Shown one piece after another: positions 26,793 through 35,537 of a DNA stretch of 64,000 bases (position 1 is the first letter of the stretch; each line of letters begins with the position of its first letter). The DNA is from an uncultured Fibrobacter sp. (GTDB taxonomy: Bacteria; Fibrobacterota; Fibrobacteria; Fibrobacterales; Fibrobacteraceae). The DNA lies in NCBI GenBank assembly GCA_947165045.1, contig CAMUYW010000004.1, forward strand, positions 1 to 64,000, in the 5' to 3' direction. Under the pieces are notes generated by a model. The model worked only from the letters and a program-made list of their open reading frames with translations, did no database searches and was not told the DNA's origin. The position numbers and the translations under genes are program-made.

Positions 26793-28169
26793 TTAGGGCT
26801 TCGTCAACAAATGCATTATCACCGGGCGGTTTTTACCGTGCTCGGTTTTGTGTATCGTGAGTTTTCCCGTGCTGTCGTAGCTGAACTGTTCGCCCACGCG
26901 TTCGCCGTTCACATAAGTCAGGCTATCTCGCAAAATTCCGCTTGGATACCAGTTGCGCCAGATACCATGACGCTTGGCGCCGTCTCGATCTCTTTGCCAA
27001 AAGCCTTCGCTTGCCATCTTGCCACCCATGCTGTCGGGGTAAAAACTGCGGCTTACGCGAATAGCTGGATCGCCGTAGCTTGACGGCGGATCATCGTATG
27101 CCCAAAATTCTTCGTACAAAAGAACGTGCCCTGCCTTGATGTAGCGGAGCGTTGCGGGGTACTTTCCGATATTTTTCTTATAGGCATCCTTGAAACTTAA
27201 CGTGCAACTGTCGAGCGTTCCGCTTGGGAGCCCTGAACGGACAAATGAAGTTTCGGCGCAGAATAGTGTAGATGAATTGGCGCAAGTTCCGTAGGTGATG
27301 CCCGTACTTTCAACGGGGCCGTCCGTTTCTTCGGTAATGAAATTGCTTTCACGAACAACGTTGTTGTTCTCGTCGAACCATTGTATTTTTTCACGGCCCT
27401 TGAAATAATTCGACTTGATTTTTTTGATGAACGTACCGTCGGCTCTGTAAGTCGTATGCGGGTAGAAAAGGATGTCGCTTTCCGCAAAACCTTCTTCCTT
27501 GATTTGGGCCTTGTTGCAACTTTCGCCAGTGGAATCGGGTTCTCCGTATGATTCGTAATAGCGCTTGTAAACGCCCGATTTCTGTTCGCCTTCGCATTCG
27601 TAGTATTCCAGAATTCTGCAGTCACGGCCGTAGCGCTTGATATATCCGGGTGTAGGGTCGTCCATATATTCCTGATGGCAATTATTTTCTTCGGCGAGCA
27701 CGCCGTTGTCATGCCATTTTTTCCAAACGCCCGTTGCAATTCCATCTTCGTTGTAATGTTCCTCGAACGCTTTTTTCTGGTTATGATGCCAGCCTTCCCA
27801 ATCGCCAACAGGGTGGTCGTCCTTGTAATACTGGACTGCCTCGACTTTCTTGTTCTGGTAGTAGATGGTCCACTTGCCGTCTTTCAGCCCTTTGTTGTAG
27901 TTGCCAATCATCGCCACATCGCCAAAACCTGTCCAGCGCTTGAATTCGCCGTGCGGGAGGCCGTCTTTGTAAGGAATTTCAAGTTCCTTGATGCCATCGT
28001 TGTACCATTCGTTGCGCTTGAGGACGGTTCCGTCCGGGTAAACCCAGATGGAGGTCTTTTTGACTCCGTTAGCGTGCCTTGCGAGGATTTGTTCTTCGGC
28101 TCGCTCGACTGTACAGCCGGCGAAATAGCATAAAAGTGCAGAAAAAGCGATGAATTGATGGAGTTTCAT
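26793..28169 (-). CDS. MORN-repeat lipoprotein
   Basis: From ATG 28169 the protein has 458 residues: a lipoprotein signal with lipobox FAGC (Cys19), then many toxin-antitoxin-YwqK/MORN-like repeats. Each has the pattern Y-x-x-G-x-x-x-G-x-W-x-x-x-Y/W (examples: NKGLKDGKWTIYY, DDHPVGDWEGWHHN, KRHGIWRNWYPSG). Such repeats form elongated beta structures in outer-membrane or periplasmic proteins. A longer upstream frame to 28301 overlaps the divergent gene and lacks a signal. The function is unknown. The two pseudopilin genes converge on it. Confidence 0.78.
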   Translation of the reverse strand: MKLHQFIAFSALLCYFAGCTVERAEEQILARHANGVKKTSIWVYPDGTVLKRNEWYNDGIKELEIPYKDGLPHGEFKRWTGFGDVAMIGNYNKGLKDGKWTIYYQNKKVEAVQYYKDDHPVGDWEGWHHNQKKAFEEHYNEDGIATGVWKKWHDNGVLAEENNCHQEYMDDPTPGYIKRYGRDCRILEYYECEGEQKSGVYKRYYESYGEPDSTGESCNKAQIKEEGFAESDILFYPHTTYRADGTFIKKIKSNYFKGREKIQWFDENNNVVRESNFITEETDGPVESTGITYGTCANSSTLFCAETSFVRSGLPSGTLDSCTLSFKDAYKKNIGKYPATLRYIKAGHVLLYEEFWAYDDPPSSYGDPAIRVSRSFYPDSMGGKMASEGFWQRDRDGAKRHGIWRNWYPSGILRDSLTYVNGERVGEQFSYDSTGKLTIHKTEHGKNRPVIMHLLTKP

Positions 28170-28203
28170 TGTTCGTAAAGTAGAAAAAAAGTAATTTCTA
28201 GAT

Positions 28204-28992
28204 GTGAACGAGCAAACAAAAAAAATAATTGCAGAAACTTTGCGCATGAAAATCCAGACTCCCTGGATTTGGCTTGTCGTTGTGCTTACGATTTGCCTCA
28301 CGGCGTTGTTCTATGTTTCGCAGAAACCGCAGGTTGCCGTTTATTCTCAGTATGTCAAGTCACTTTGCGATTACCAGTTTGCCGATGCAAGCCTGATGCG
28401 CTCGATGGAACATGTCCGAAGCGGCTACGGGGTGGATTCGGCGGTGGTCATTTCGCAGATGATGACGCTTCGCGAAGTGGCGCTCTCGTTCGAGGGGGGC
28501 GTGCAAAAACTGGAGCAGACTGGCTTTTCGGCTCCGTCGAAAGCTTCGGTGGATAATTTCAAGTCAAGCGTTTTGGCGAAAGTTTCTTGCTTGCAGCGTT
28601 ACCTTTCGGAACGTTCCGCCTGGCTCGATGATCTTGAACGCGTCTACCGCTTGATGGAACTGAATCCGGCGGGGGTGGACCTTGCGCTTATGCGTAAGCT
28701 CGATTCTGCAAAGGCGGGTTATGCGGTGTTGCCCGATAGCCAGTTGGATTTGCCCGAGTCATTTAACAAGCGTGTGGAATTGCTGTTCCAGAAAAACTTG
28801 GAATTGTACAATGCCTGGAACCAGTTTGATAATGACAAGACGCTTAGTGCGAGTGACGAACTGCTCCACTTTTTCCAGATGGAAAACGTGAAAGAAATTT
28901 CGTTGTCGGCAAAGATTCCGCTTGCGTTTTACTTTTTGTCGCTGGTCCTTTTGCTCGCTACGTTCTTCTTCATATTCAAGTCTAAACAGTAA
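28204..28992 (+). CDS. two-helix membrane protein with large periplasmic domain
   Basis: The protein has 262 residues if the GTG at 28204 is used; ATG 28246 (MKIQTPW) is an alternative. An N-terminal membrane helix (about 20-40, WIWLVVVLTICLTALFYV), a helical domain of about 190 residues and a C-terminal helix (about 238-257) suggest both ends in the cytoplasm and the middle in the periplasm. No family is recognised. It starts 35 bases from the divergent MORN-repeat gene and lies 10 bases before another membrane protein gene, so the two probably form one unit. Confidence 0.65.
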   Translation: MNEQTKKIIAETLRMKIQTPWIWLVVVLTICLTALFYVSQKPQVAVYSQYVKSLCDYQFADASLMRSMEHVRSGYGVDSAVVISQMMTLREVALSFEGGVQKLEQTGFSAPSKASVDNFKSSVLAKVSCLQRYLSERSAWLDDLERVYRLMELNPAGVDLALMRKLDSAKAGYAVLPDSQLDLPESFNKRVELLFQKNLELYNAWNQFDNDKTLSASDELLHFFQMENVKEISLSAKIPLAFYFLSLVLLLATFFFIFKSKQ

Positions 28993-29001
28993 GGATTTGT
29001 G

Positions 29002-29622
29002 ATGTCTATTTTTCGCGTTCGTAAAGTTGCTTTTATCAATTTTGGGTTGTTGTTCATTTTTCTCGCAAGCTGGATCTCGTGGTACATTTACCCGCTGGCA
29101 AGAAGCATCACAAAAGAGTTTACCGCATACGAGATGACGGATGGTTCTTTCGAATATGGATTCTCCGAGGAATTGGGGTTCCTTTCGGAACATGTCTTTT
29201 TTGGCAAGGTGAGCTATGCCGCTATTCCGAAATTGTTTGGCGGAACAAACATCCCGTTTTTTGACAAAGTCTATTTCCAGTTGAACGGCGATTCAAAGAG
29301 CACTTTCGTTCTTTACGTGAACGATGAAATTTTGGACGAAATGGCCGAATGGTACGATTTTGGCGCGATGAATGCTAGCGATGTTCCTATGGAAGTCCGT
29401 GCTGTAAAAGTGGGTGACAAGTATATCGTCAAGTCCATGAAATCGACAGACGGAGAGCTAGGCTGGGAATTTTTGATGGACGGCTATCATTTTTATTGGT
29501 GCTTTGTCGGCATAGGCCTAGTTAGCATAATGTTTGTGTTCGGCCTGGTGCTGGTCGTTGTTGGAATCATGCATAAGCCGCGCCGCGTTGTGGAACAGGA
29601 AGCGCCCAGCGACGTGGAATGA
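29002..29622 (+). CDS. two-helix membrane protein, unknown function
   Basis: AAGGA at 28991-28995 supports the ATG at 29002. The 206-residue protein has an N-terminal helix (about 9-30, FINFGLLFIFLASWISWYI), a beta-rich central domain of about 120 residues, and a C-terminal helix (about 165-188). Its layout mirrors that of the preceding gene, which suggests a shared complex or parallel origin, but no motif identifies it. Confidence 0.65.
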   Translation: MSIFRVRKVAFINFGLLFIFLASWISWYIYPLARSITKEFTAYEMTDGSFEYGFSEELGFLSEHVFFGKVSYAAIPKLFGGTNIPFFDKVYFQLNGDSKSTFVLYVNDEILDEMAEWYDFGAMNASDVPMEVRAVKVGDKYIVKSMKSTDGELGWEFLMDGYHFYWCFVGIGLVSIMFVFGLVLVVVGIMHKPRRVVEQEAPSDVE

Positions 29623-29631
29623 TGTAGAATC

Positions 29632-30381
29632 ATGTGTTTGCGTGCTGTTATTGCTTTGTTGTTGGCATGCGTGTATGCGTTTGCTGCGCCGGATTCGCTC
29701 TCGGTTCCGGTTGGAACGTCGGGCGTGCAAAGCCTGACGGGAATCTGGTGGCCGAAATCCGCGACTGCGAAAAAGTTGTCGAAGGTGAAAAAATCGGAAA
29801 AAGTGAAGCGCGAGAGTGCGCCGGTAGTCCTTTGGTTCCATGGTGGCATGGGGAGCGGCAACTGCGCGAAAGGGCTTGTTGCTGGGGCCGATTTTGCTGA
29901 ACTTTATCCAGAAAAAATTGTGGTGAGTGTGTCGGCTTGTCGTGAAAATCATTGGATCACGAAAGGGATGATGGATGCCGTTGATGCGGCGCTCGATTCT
30001 GTGGCGGCAAGGCGCAAGACTCCAGTGGGACGTGTTTCGCTGGTGGGCGTTTCGGATGGTGCGCTGGGCGTGTTAGTCTATTCGCTGGAAGGCCGTCGGG
30101 CCGTGGAGGACCGCTTGCTCATGAGCTCGTTCGGCAAGTTACTGGGAGATGCGCGCGCGATTGCCGGGGCAAATGAAACTCGGATGCGCATGGGACGTTG
30201 GCGTTTTTTGCAGGGCGGTAAGGATAGACTTTATCCGTCGGGTGAGACTGTTCCGTGGATAACGGAATTCTGCAAGGCAGTTCAGGTGGACTGCGAACTC
30301 CGGTTCGATCCGGAGGGCGAGCATGACTGGTCGTATTGGAAAGACAAGCGCATGGACTGGATTCGCGAAGCGACCCCTTGA
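29632..30381 (+). CDS. secreted alpha/beta-hydrolase-like protein
   Basis: This 249-residue protein has a signal peptide (about 1-19, VIALLLACVYAFA). The alpha/beta-hydrolase core shows VVLWFHGGMGSGN (oxyanion loop) near residue 66, the nucleophile elbow GVSDGALG near 138 and the C-terminal acid/His region DPEGEHDWSYW near 232. Family resemblance is to esterase/PHB-depolymerase-like or dienelactone-hydrolase-like enzymes. The substrate is unknown, but secretion by a fibre-degrading bacterium makes ester groups on plant polymers a possibility. A Lys/Ser-rich stretch near 48-60 is probably a flexible loop. Confidence 0.75.
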   Translation: MCLRAVIALLLACVYAFAAPDSLSVPVGTSGVQSLTGIWWPKSATAKKLSKVKKSEKVKRESAPVVLWFHGGMGSGNCAKGLVAGADFAELYPEKIVVSVSACRENHWITKGMMDAVDAALDSVAARRKTPVGRVSLVGVSDGALGVLVYSLEGRRAVEDRLLMSSFGKLLGDARAIAGANETRMRMGRWRFLQGGKDRLYPSGETVPWITEFCKAVQVDCELRFDPEGEHDWSYWKDKRMDWIREATP

Positions 30382-30406
30382 CAAAAGGTTGATTTTTTTC
30401 AAAATT
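30378..30406 (+). promoter_or_regulatory. promoter of tRNA-Leu(CAG)
   Basis: A consensus -35 TTGACA (30378-30383) is separated by 17 bases from a weaker -10 AAAATT (30401-30406). The mature tRNA starts 12 bases further. Confidence 0.6.
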
Positions 30407-30417
30407 TGGTGCACCAC

Positions 30418-30501
30418 GCGGATGTGGTGGAATTGGTAGACACGCTAGATTCAGGTTCTAGTGCTCGCGAGGGCATGAAGGTTCAAGTCCTTTCATCCGC
30501 A
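30418..30501 (+). tRNA. tRNA-Leu (anticodon CAG)
   Basis: Cloverleaf on the + strand: acceptor GCGGATG/CATCCGC, anticodon loop TTCAGGT (anticodon CAG), class II variable arm, T-arm ending in the GTTCAAGTC region, discriminator A. CCA is not encoded. Confidence 0.94.
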
Positions 30502-30505
30502 CTGA

Positions 30506-30535
30506 AAAACCCGGTAGTTCGCTGCCGGGTTTTCT
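30506..30535 (+). terminator. rho-independent terminator of tRNA-Leu
   Basis: AACCCGGTAG/CTGCCGGGTT stem with a TTCG tetraloop and a TTTT tail directly after the tRNA. Confidence 0.85.
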
Positions 30536-30540
30536 GTATC

Positions 30541-30629
30541 GTCATCCTCCCTTCGGGAGGATCCATACGTGTTTCGCCAATAGTATTGTATGGGTTGGCT
30601 CCGCCCTGCTCTTTGCCTCAACGAATGAC
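30541..30629. repeat. GTCATCC-type palindromic repeat (full element)
   Basis: Begins GTCATCCTCC with a TTCG-loop hairpin to GGAGGATCC, has CCATAC/GTATGG pairing across the middle and ends GAATGAC. It has the same layout as 1996-2063 and 31276-31342 but a longer, degraded right arm. Confidence 0.7.
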
Positions 30630-30662
30630 TGTCTACTTTAAAATTTCTAGGATTATAGCATT

Positions 30663-31262
30663 GTGGGTGAAACGTCTGAAAATGAATTTAATTTCGAAAT
30701 AGAACCTTGCGAATTCTCTTTGCAAGCGGTGGACGGCGACCATGTGGTATTGCGGCCGCTTGTCGAAGCGGACGCGCAGTCGCTGTTCGAACTCATTGAC
30801 GAATCTCGCGAGTTCTTGCAGGTGCATTTGCCATGGCCGGATGAATGCACTTCGGTCGAAGACGTTTCTGCGAGAATTGATTCATGGAATATGCAGGCTG
30901 AAATGGCGAATGGCGCTTGCTGGGGTATTTTCGAAAAAGAAAAAATCGCGGGCTGCATTATGCTTGGCTGGGTGCAGTGGAAGCACCGCTCGGCGACAGT
31001 CAGCTACTGGCTGGGAAAGCATTTTTGCGGTCGCGGCTTGGCGACCGAAGCGTTGCTGTTGGCTGCAAGCGAAGCTTTTGCGATGGGCTTGAACCGCCTT
31101 GAACTTACGGCATCAGTCCGCAATCCAAAAAGTATTGCGGTCGCTCGTCGTGCCGGATTTGTCGAGGAAGGCTTGTGCCGTGAATACGAACGTCTCCATG
31201 GAAAGTTCGAAGACCATGTGCGCTTCTCGCTTCTTGCGCGCGATTTACTCGGTGCCGAGTGA
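30663..31262 (+). CDS. GNAT-family N-acetyltransferase (RimJ/RimL type)
   Basis: The 199-residue protein starts at GTG 30663 (AGGA at 30649-30652). It follows the RimJ/RimL pattern: VVLRPLVEADAQSLFELI near residue 29, GCIMLGWVQW near 98, the acetyl-CoA loop GKHFCGRGLATEALL near 118, and RLELTASVRNPKSIAVARRAGF near 144. It transfers an acetyl group to an N-terminal amine of a ribosomal protein or to a small molecule. The target is not decidable from sequence. It is flanked on both sides by palindromic repeats and is probably monocistronic. Confidence 0.88.
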   Translation: MGETSENEFNFEIEPCEFSLQAVDGDHVVLRPLVEADAQSLFELIDESREFLQVHLPWPDECTSVEDVSARIDSWNMQAEMANGACWGIFEKEKIAGCIMLGWVQWKHRSATVSYWLGKHFCGRGLATEALLLAASEAFAMGLNRLELTASVRNPKSIAVARRAGFVEEGLCREYERLHGKFEDHVRFSLLARDLLGAE

Positions 31263-31275
31263 TTGTTCCGCTTGC

Positions 31276-31342
31276 GTCATCCTCCGCAAGGAGGAACCAT
31301 ACATTGCTTAATTACAGTGTATGGATCCTCTTCGAGGATGAC
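31276..31342. repeat. GTCATCC-type palindromic repeat (full element)
   Basis: Starts GTCATCCTCC, ends GAGGATGAC. Two hairpins (CCTCCGCAAGGAGG and ATCCTCTTCGAGGAT) are joined by CCATAC/GTATGG pairing. It is the cleanest copy in the window. Confidence 0.8.
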
Positions 31343-31460
31343 GTGTAACCATCGTTCTGCCAACATCTTACAGCAACCTGTAAGCAAATTGGTTACTTAG
31401 GTAAACGATAAAGCGTTTTAAATTTTTAATATTGCCCCGAAACTCTTCTATTTTTAGAAT

Positions 31461-32306
31461 ATGGAAACAGGAGAAAATCATATTGTTGAACCTGATGTCT
31501 TGAAGTACACCAACTACCGCGTGTACTTGCGGGACTACTATGAGTTCAAGAAAAAGACGGTGCCGGCGTTCAGCCTCCGTTTCTTTGCCGAGAAGGCGGG
31601 ACTTTCGAGTCACGCCCATTTGAAGCTTACTATCGATGGCAAGCGAAACATTACGAAGAATACCGTCGTGAAGCTCATTCATGGTCTCGGACTAGAGAAC
31701 CAGCGTGCCGCCTATTTTGAAAGTCTCGTGTTCTTTAATCAGGCTCAGACCGATGCCGACAAGCAAGTTTATTACGCTCAACTTTTAAAAGCAAGCCCGC
31801 GCTCCAAACTGCACAAGATGGACAAGGCCCAGTTCCGCATCTTCCGCGAATGGCACCATTCCGCGATTCTCGAGATGGTGGCCCTCAAGGATTTTCGACC
31901 GATTCCCGACTGGATTTCGAAACGATTGCACGGAGCAGTCACACCCGCCCAGGTCACGGAATCGCTCAAGCTGCTTGTGGAACTAGGCCTCTTGGTCAAA
32001 ACGGCGAATGGATACCGCCAGCGCGATCCGCTGATTACCACCGATGACGAAGTCCAGGATTTGATGGTCAAGATGTACCATTTGCAGATGCTGAAGCTCT
32101 CGGCGAACATGCTTTCGGACCTTCCGGCCGCAGAAAGGGACGTTTCGGCACTTACATTCTGCATTAGACGCGAAGATTTCCACAATTTGAAAAAACATTT
32201 GCAACTTATGCGCAAAGAACTACTAGATTTTTCTGCAAAAGCGGGAGAAGCTGAGGATGTTGTGCAAGTCAATATCCAGCTGTACCCTCTGACACGAGGA
32301 GTTTGA
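31461..32306 (+). CDS. TIGR02147/DUF4423-family protein
   Basis: A 281-residue protein of the TIGR02147 family, known as a large paralogous family in Fibrobacter succinogenes and some other bacteria. The N-terminal part (about 12-80) has the typical YTNYRVYLRDYYEFKK opening and a helix-turn-helix-like FFAEKAGLSSHAHLKLTIDGKRN. A winged-helix-like DUF4423 part (about 125-200) follows. The stop overlaps the start of a lipoprotein gene. Members are commonly paired with a secreted or lipoprotein gene, which suggests a regulatory function. DNA binding is inferred, not shown. Confidence 0.87.
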   Translation: METGENHIVEPDVLKYTNYRVYLRDYYEFKKKTVPAFSLRFFAEKAGLSSHAHLKLTIDGKRNITKNTVVKLIHGLGLENQRAAYFESLVFFNQAQTDADKQVYYAQLLKASPRSKLHKMDKAQFRIFREWHHSAILEMVALKDFRPIPDWISKRLHGAVTPAQVTESLKLLVELGLLVKTANGYRQRDPLITTDDEVQDLMVKMYHLQMLKLSANMLSDLPAAERDVSALTFCIRREDFHNLKKHLQLMRKELLDFSAKAGEAEDVVQVNIQLYPLTRGV

Positions 32307-33568
32307 TGCGTTCTTTGACTTCAATAATCGGTTGTGTGCTTATGGCACTTTGGTTAGCTGGGTGTTCTGAATCCGACACTACGGCCGGTATTGAAATTGG
32401 GAATCCGGAAATTCGCAATCTGGCCTTTACGGCAGATTTCTCGATTGATTATTCCGAAACGAAGCAGGCAACGCTCTCGAAATCCGCTTCGGATGAAGAA
32501 AATTTTGTTGTCGATACGTTCCGTCTTATGTTGACGGAAGTCCGCTCTTATTGCAGTTTCTATGCGGGCATGTCCGTAGATCTGGAATCGGGGCTTATCC
32601 TTTGGCCGTACGAAGAAGATCCGTCGGCGGTACTCCCCATATCGTTTACGGACGGTGAACTTGTTGAAGATGCCTTCGAAGACATTAACCTGCGCACGGA
32701 AGGGCGCCTGAAGGAAATCGGAGTTGCGTTCCAGGTGGGAATGAACGAAAAGCCCAATTCCATTTATGGACGTATCCGCAAAGATGGTAAGGAAATACCG
32801 TTCGTTTACGAAATGAACAACATTCAATTGTTCGAACTGAGGTACCATTATTCGCAAATTGATATCCAAGATTCTACAGTAAATTTGTCTGTAATTTTCC
32901 GCGTGCACCGCTTCGTAGATGGGCTCGATTTGTCCAAGGCCGAAGTTGGCGAAGACGGCGTAATCCGCTTTAGCAAGACAGCCAATGCAGAACTTTGGAA
33001 GTCGCTGAATGAACGCTTCTTGTCGAGTTTCCAGGCTCTGCGCTATAAATACACGGATGCCGAAGGCAAGGACGGCAGCGCTTATGTCGATGATGTTTGG
33101 GAAAAACTCAGTGGTGCGTTGAGTACAAATTTGGTAAGCAACGGCGATTTCAAGCACGATGACAAAGATTGGATTTTGCACACGCAGCTGAACGGCGCTG
33201 CAGAAAAATCAATAGTCAGAGAAGAACGTTCGAACCTGATGCGCGTCCACGTGACAAAGGGTGGCGGGTATTCGTACAGCGTTCAGCTTTTGCACGAAAA
33301 CATTTCTGTTGTGGCCGGCGCTCGATACAAGATTATTTTCACGATGTGGTCGGATGTCGAAGGCGCTATTACGGCACGTTTGGGAACATACATTCGCTAT
33401 GAAACCAACGGCTTCCAGGAACACCCTGTTATCGAAACTGTTGGCAAGTCTTTTGAATACGAATTTACTCCCGAAGTGACGGACCCGTTTGCCCGCCTTG
33501 ATTTGAACTTGGGCAAAGCCGAAAGAACGTTCTGGATCAAGGACGTGCAGATTGTGAGGATTAAGTAG
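32306..33568 (+). CDS. lipoprotein with C-terminal carbohydrate-binding-like domain
   Basis: AGGAG (32297-32301) precedes the ATG, which overlaps the TIGR02147 stop by one base. The 420-residue protein has lipobox LAGC (Cys20), an N-terminal domain of about 240 residues (IEIGNPEIRNLAFTADF at its start), and a C-terminal domain (about 275-420). That last domain starts LVSNGDFKHDDKDW and has the jelly-roll pattern of CBM4/9-like modules. A sugar-binding surface role is inferred. Its last 42 bases are repeated at 35538-35580 beyond the ATPase cassette. A short CCCTC/GAGGG hairpin (about 33580-33598) follows the stop. Confidence 0.75.
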   Translation: MRSLTSIIGCVLMALWLAGCSESDTTAGIEIGNPEIRNLAFTADFSIDYSETKQATLSKSASDEENFVVDTFRLMLTEVRSYCSFYAGMSVDLESGLILWPYEEDPSAVLPISFTDGELVEDAFEDINLRTEGRLKEIGVAFQVGMNEKPNSIYGRIRKDGKEIPFVYEMNNIQLFELRYHYSQIDIQDSTVNLSVIFRVHRFVDGLDLSKAEVGEDGVIRFSKTANAELWKSLNERFLSSFQALRYKYTDAEGKDGSAYVDDVWEKLSGALSTNLVSNGDFKHDDKDWILHTQLNGAAEKSIVREERSNLMRVHVTKGGGYSYSVQLLHENISVVAGARYKIIFTMWSDVEGAITARLGTYIRYETNGFQEHPVIETVGKSFEYEFTPEVTDPFARLDLNLGKAERTFWIKDVQIVRIK

Positions 33569-33569
33569 G
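33527..33569. repeat. 43-bp direct repeat, copy 1
   Basis: Covers the last codons and stop of the lipoprotein gene. It matches 35538-35580 at 42 of 43 positions (T at 33553 versus C). The copies start 2011 bp apart and bracket the ATPase/nuclease-like gene pair. Confidence 0.9.
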
Positions 33570-33610
33570 GCTCTTGCCGCCCTCGATTTTATAGAGGGTG
33601 TTTCTTGTTA

Positions 33611-34132
33611 TCAGAAGAAATCCTTAGAAAAAGACGGAAGCGTTTTTGCAATAAAATGCAGATTTAAAGCTTTGACTAAAGCATCATCCTGAAATTCTTC
33701 GTCGAGACGTGATAGCACGCTTATGCCTTCTTGTAGACGGTCTTCATTGAACAAGACAAACCCCTTGTTATGAAAAGATGCGATAAGGGCGTGGAGGTTG
33801 CTATATGTGCCTTTGAACTTTTTTAGAATGCTTTTTAATTGTTGACGAACAGAACCGTCCACATTGAACTTCATTTCTCCAAGCAGCGCTTTACCATTGT
33901 CCAAGACGAATGCGAAATCCATCGAACAAGGCTGTTGCCTGGGGAAACATGCTATTGCCAAAGCATCCCCATTTACGACAGGTGCGTCTTGTGGTGTAAA
34001 GGCGAAATCAGCATCTCCAAGATTTTTATCAGGATTGTTTTCTTTTTCAGCCAACGAATAGAAATCTGTACGGGCTTGCGGGGCGCATCGCATTACAAGA
34101 TTTGTTGAATTGGTTTTATCGTATTTAGGCAT
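33611..34132 (-). CDS. small protein with D...E-x-K nuclease-like signature
   Basis: From ATG 34132 the protein has 173 residues. The segment MDFAFV...ALLGEMKF places Asp72, Glu86 and Lys88 on two predicted adjacent strands, the spacing of the PD-(D/E)XK nuclease fold. The following helix (VRQQLKSILKKFKGTY) and strand (LHALIASF) fit that fold. No family is named with confidence. It overlaps the preceding ATPase gene by 8 bases, so the two are one unit. A nuclease effector controlled by an ATPase, as in anti-phage systems, is a hypothesis. It might also be a structural partner without activity. Confidence 0.65.
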   Translation of the reverse strand: MPKYDKTNSTNLVMRCAPQARTDFYSLAEKENNPDKNLGDADFAFTPQDAPVVNGDALAIACFPRQQPCSMDFAFVLDNGKALLGEMKFNVDGSVRQQLKSILKKFKGTYSNLHALIASFHNKGFVLFNEDRLQEGISVLSRLDEEFQDDALVKALNLHFIAKTLPSFSKDFF

Positions 34133-35459
34133 CCCCGTCCTCATCATCTATTCCGGAATAGATGTCTATCTTTTCAAGCGATTTGTTGAACATTTTGAAT
34201 ATTGGGGAAATGTTCAAATCATATTTTTTGAATCGATATAGATAAGAATCAGGCGTACTGCTTTCTGCAAGATAAAAACAGACTTTGTCTTGAACGTCCT
34301 CTCCAAACTCGTATTCGGATACGTGCTTGATAGCCCGGATGAAGTCTGGACTATGGCTTGCTATGAGAAATTTGACTCCAATGATTTTATGAAGTCTAAT
34401 TACAAGTCTCGCGTATTCAACCACCCATTGAGGATGGAGGTGGGCTTCGGGTTCGTCGAGAATCAACAAACTTTTTCCGTCCAGTACACCTGCTGTATAG
34501 AGCATTTGCAATATGGAAAAAGATTTTAATCCGGTTGCGCACTCTAGCAGGTTAAATGATTTGCCATCTGGACGGTGGTAGACGAACTGTTCGTAATTGT
34601 CCTTCTTTTCCCAGCTGGAATTTCCACTGAGCAAGCCCAAGTTTGCCCCGCCAGTAAAGTCGAAGCCGGAAATAGATTTTTTTCTTTTTAGGGAATTATT
34701 CAAAAAATTCCAATGAGCTCGGTATGATTGATTTTCGCCGAGAGCCATTGGAGAATCTATGTAGAATATGTTTTTGACTGTATTCGGAATAGCGACGTTG
34801 TCGTCTTCGGTATTTAAAATAGGGACGGAATCTTCGTAGACGTTAAACAGTTCTGGATTAATCCCGTTACCTTCGCCAAAGGAATTTTTCCAGAATTCCT
34901 GAAATAAACCGGCTTTGCGGTCTGCTTTTGCTCGAATTGCATCGCGTTCTATTTGATTCAAATAGTTTTCTATTTCTATTGCAATTTGAGGTAATTCCAA
35001 AGAATTTGCATTATTCCCAATGATAGACTCGAATATTTTGCGGAATCTTGTGATTTTATTTTGTTCTTTTGCAGGAGGGCTTATATAACCGATGGATTCA
35101 AGGACTTGCTTGAGAATTTTTATAGCTGTGTGGAGTCTTTCTAGGTCGGAGCTTTCTGTGCCAATGAAATAAGGGTATAGCTCTTTAGTCAATTTTGTCA
35201 ATGTAGATCTGTCAATTAACCCAGTCAGGTTGTTGCTTGCGATAAACAGAGCTTGTGCCAAAGGATAAATATACTTGGTCCAGGTATTATTGTTGACAAT
35301 ATCTTCGTAACGGATGGCTGAAGAAAGGAGATTATATGTTTGATTGGCAATGGTGCTTTTGCCGGAACCGTTTATGCCGGATAATACCGAAATCCCGTCT
35401 AGTTTTATTTCAGCTGATTCTACTGCGCGAAAATGATTGATTTTTACCAAAAGACTCAT
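34125..35459 (-). CDS. AAA ATPase of the ABC/OLD-like type
   Basis: The 444-residue protein starts MSLLVKINHFRAVESAEIKL. It has Walker A GINGSGKST (about residue 28), a long helical insert (about 60-200), Walker B LLILDEPEAHLHPQW (about 345) and the switch histidine ASHSPDF (about 382). This is the architecture of SMC/ABC-like ATPases found in Septu, Gabija, PARIS, retron and related systems. No TOPRIM domain is seen. Its partner is the small D...E-x-K protein overlapping its 3' end. The pair lies between 43-bp direct repeats. Confidence 0.85.
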   Translation of the reverse strand: MSLLVKINHFRAVESAEIKLDGISVLSGINGSGKSTIANQTYNLLSSAIRYEDIVNNNTWTKYIYPLAQALFIASNNLTGLIDRSTLTKLTKELYPYFIGTESSDLERLHTAIKILKQVLESIGYISPPAKEQNKITRFRKIFESIIGNNANSLELPQIAIEIENYLNQIERDAIRAKADRKAGLFQEFWKNSFGEGNGINPELFNVYEDSVPILNTEDDNVAIPNTVKNIFYIDSPMALGENQSYRAHWNFLNNSLKRKKSISGFDFTGGANLGLLSGNSSWEKKDNYEQFVYHRPDGKSFNLLECATGLKSFSILQMLYTAGVLDGKSLLILDEPEAHLHPQWVVEYARLVIRLHKIIGVKFLIASHSPDFIRAIKHVSEYEFGEDVQDKVCFYLAESSTPDSYLYRFKKYDLNISPIFKMFNKSLEKIDIYSGIDDEDGDA

Positions 35460-35537
35460 ATTGACCTTATCTTTTAGTTAAATATATAAATTTATTAATC
35501 TGGTAGATGTTTTTTGAATTTGTGCAAGAACAATGCT

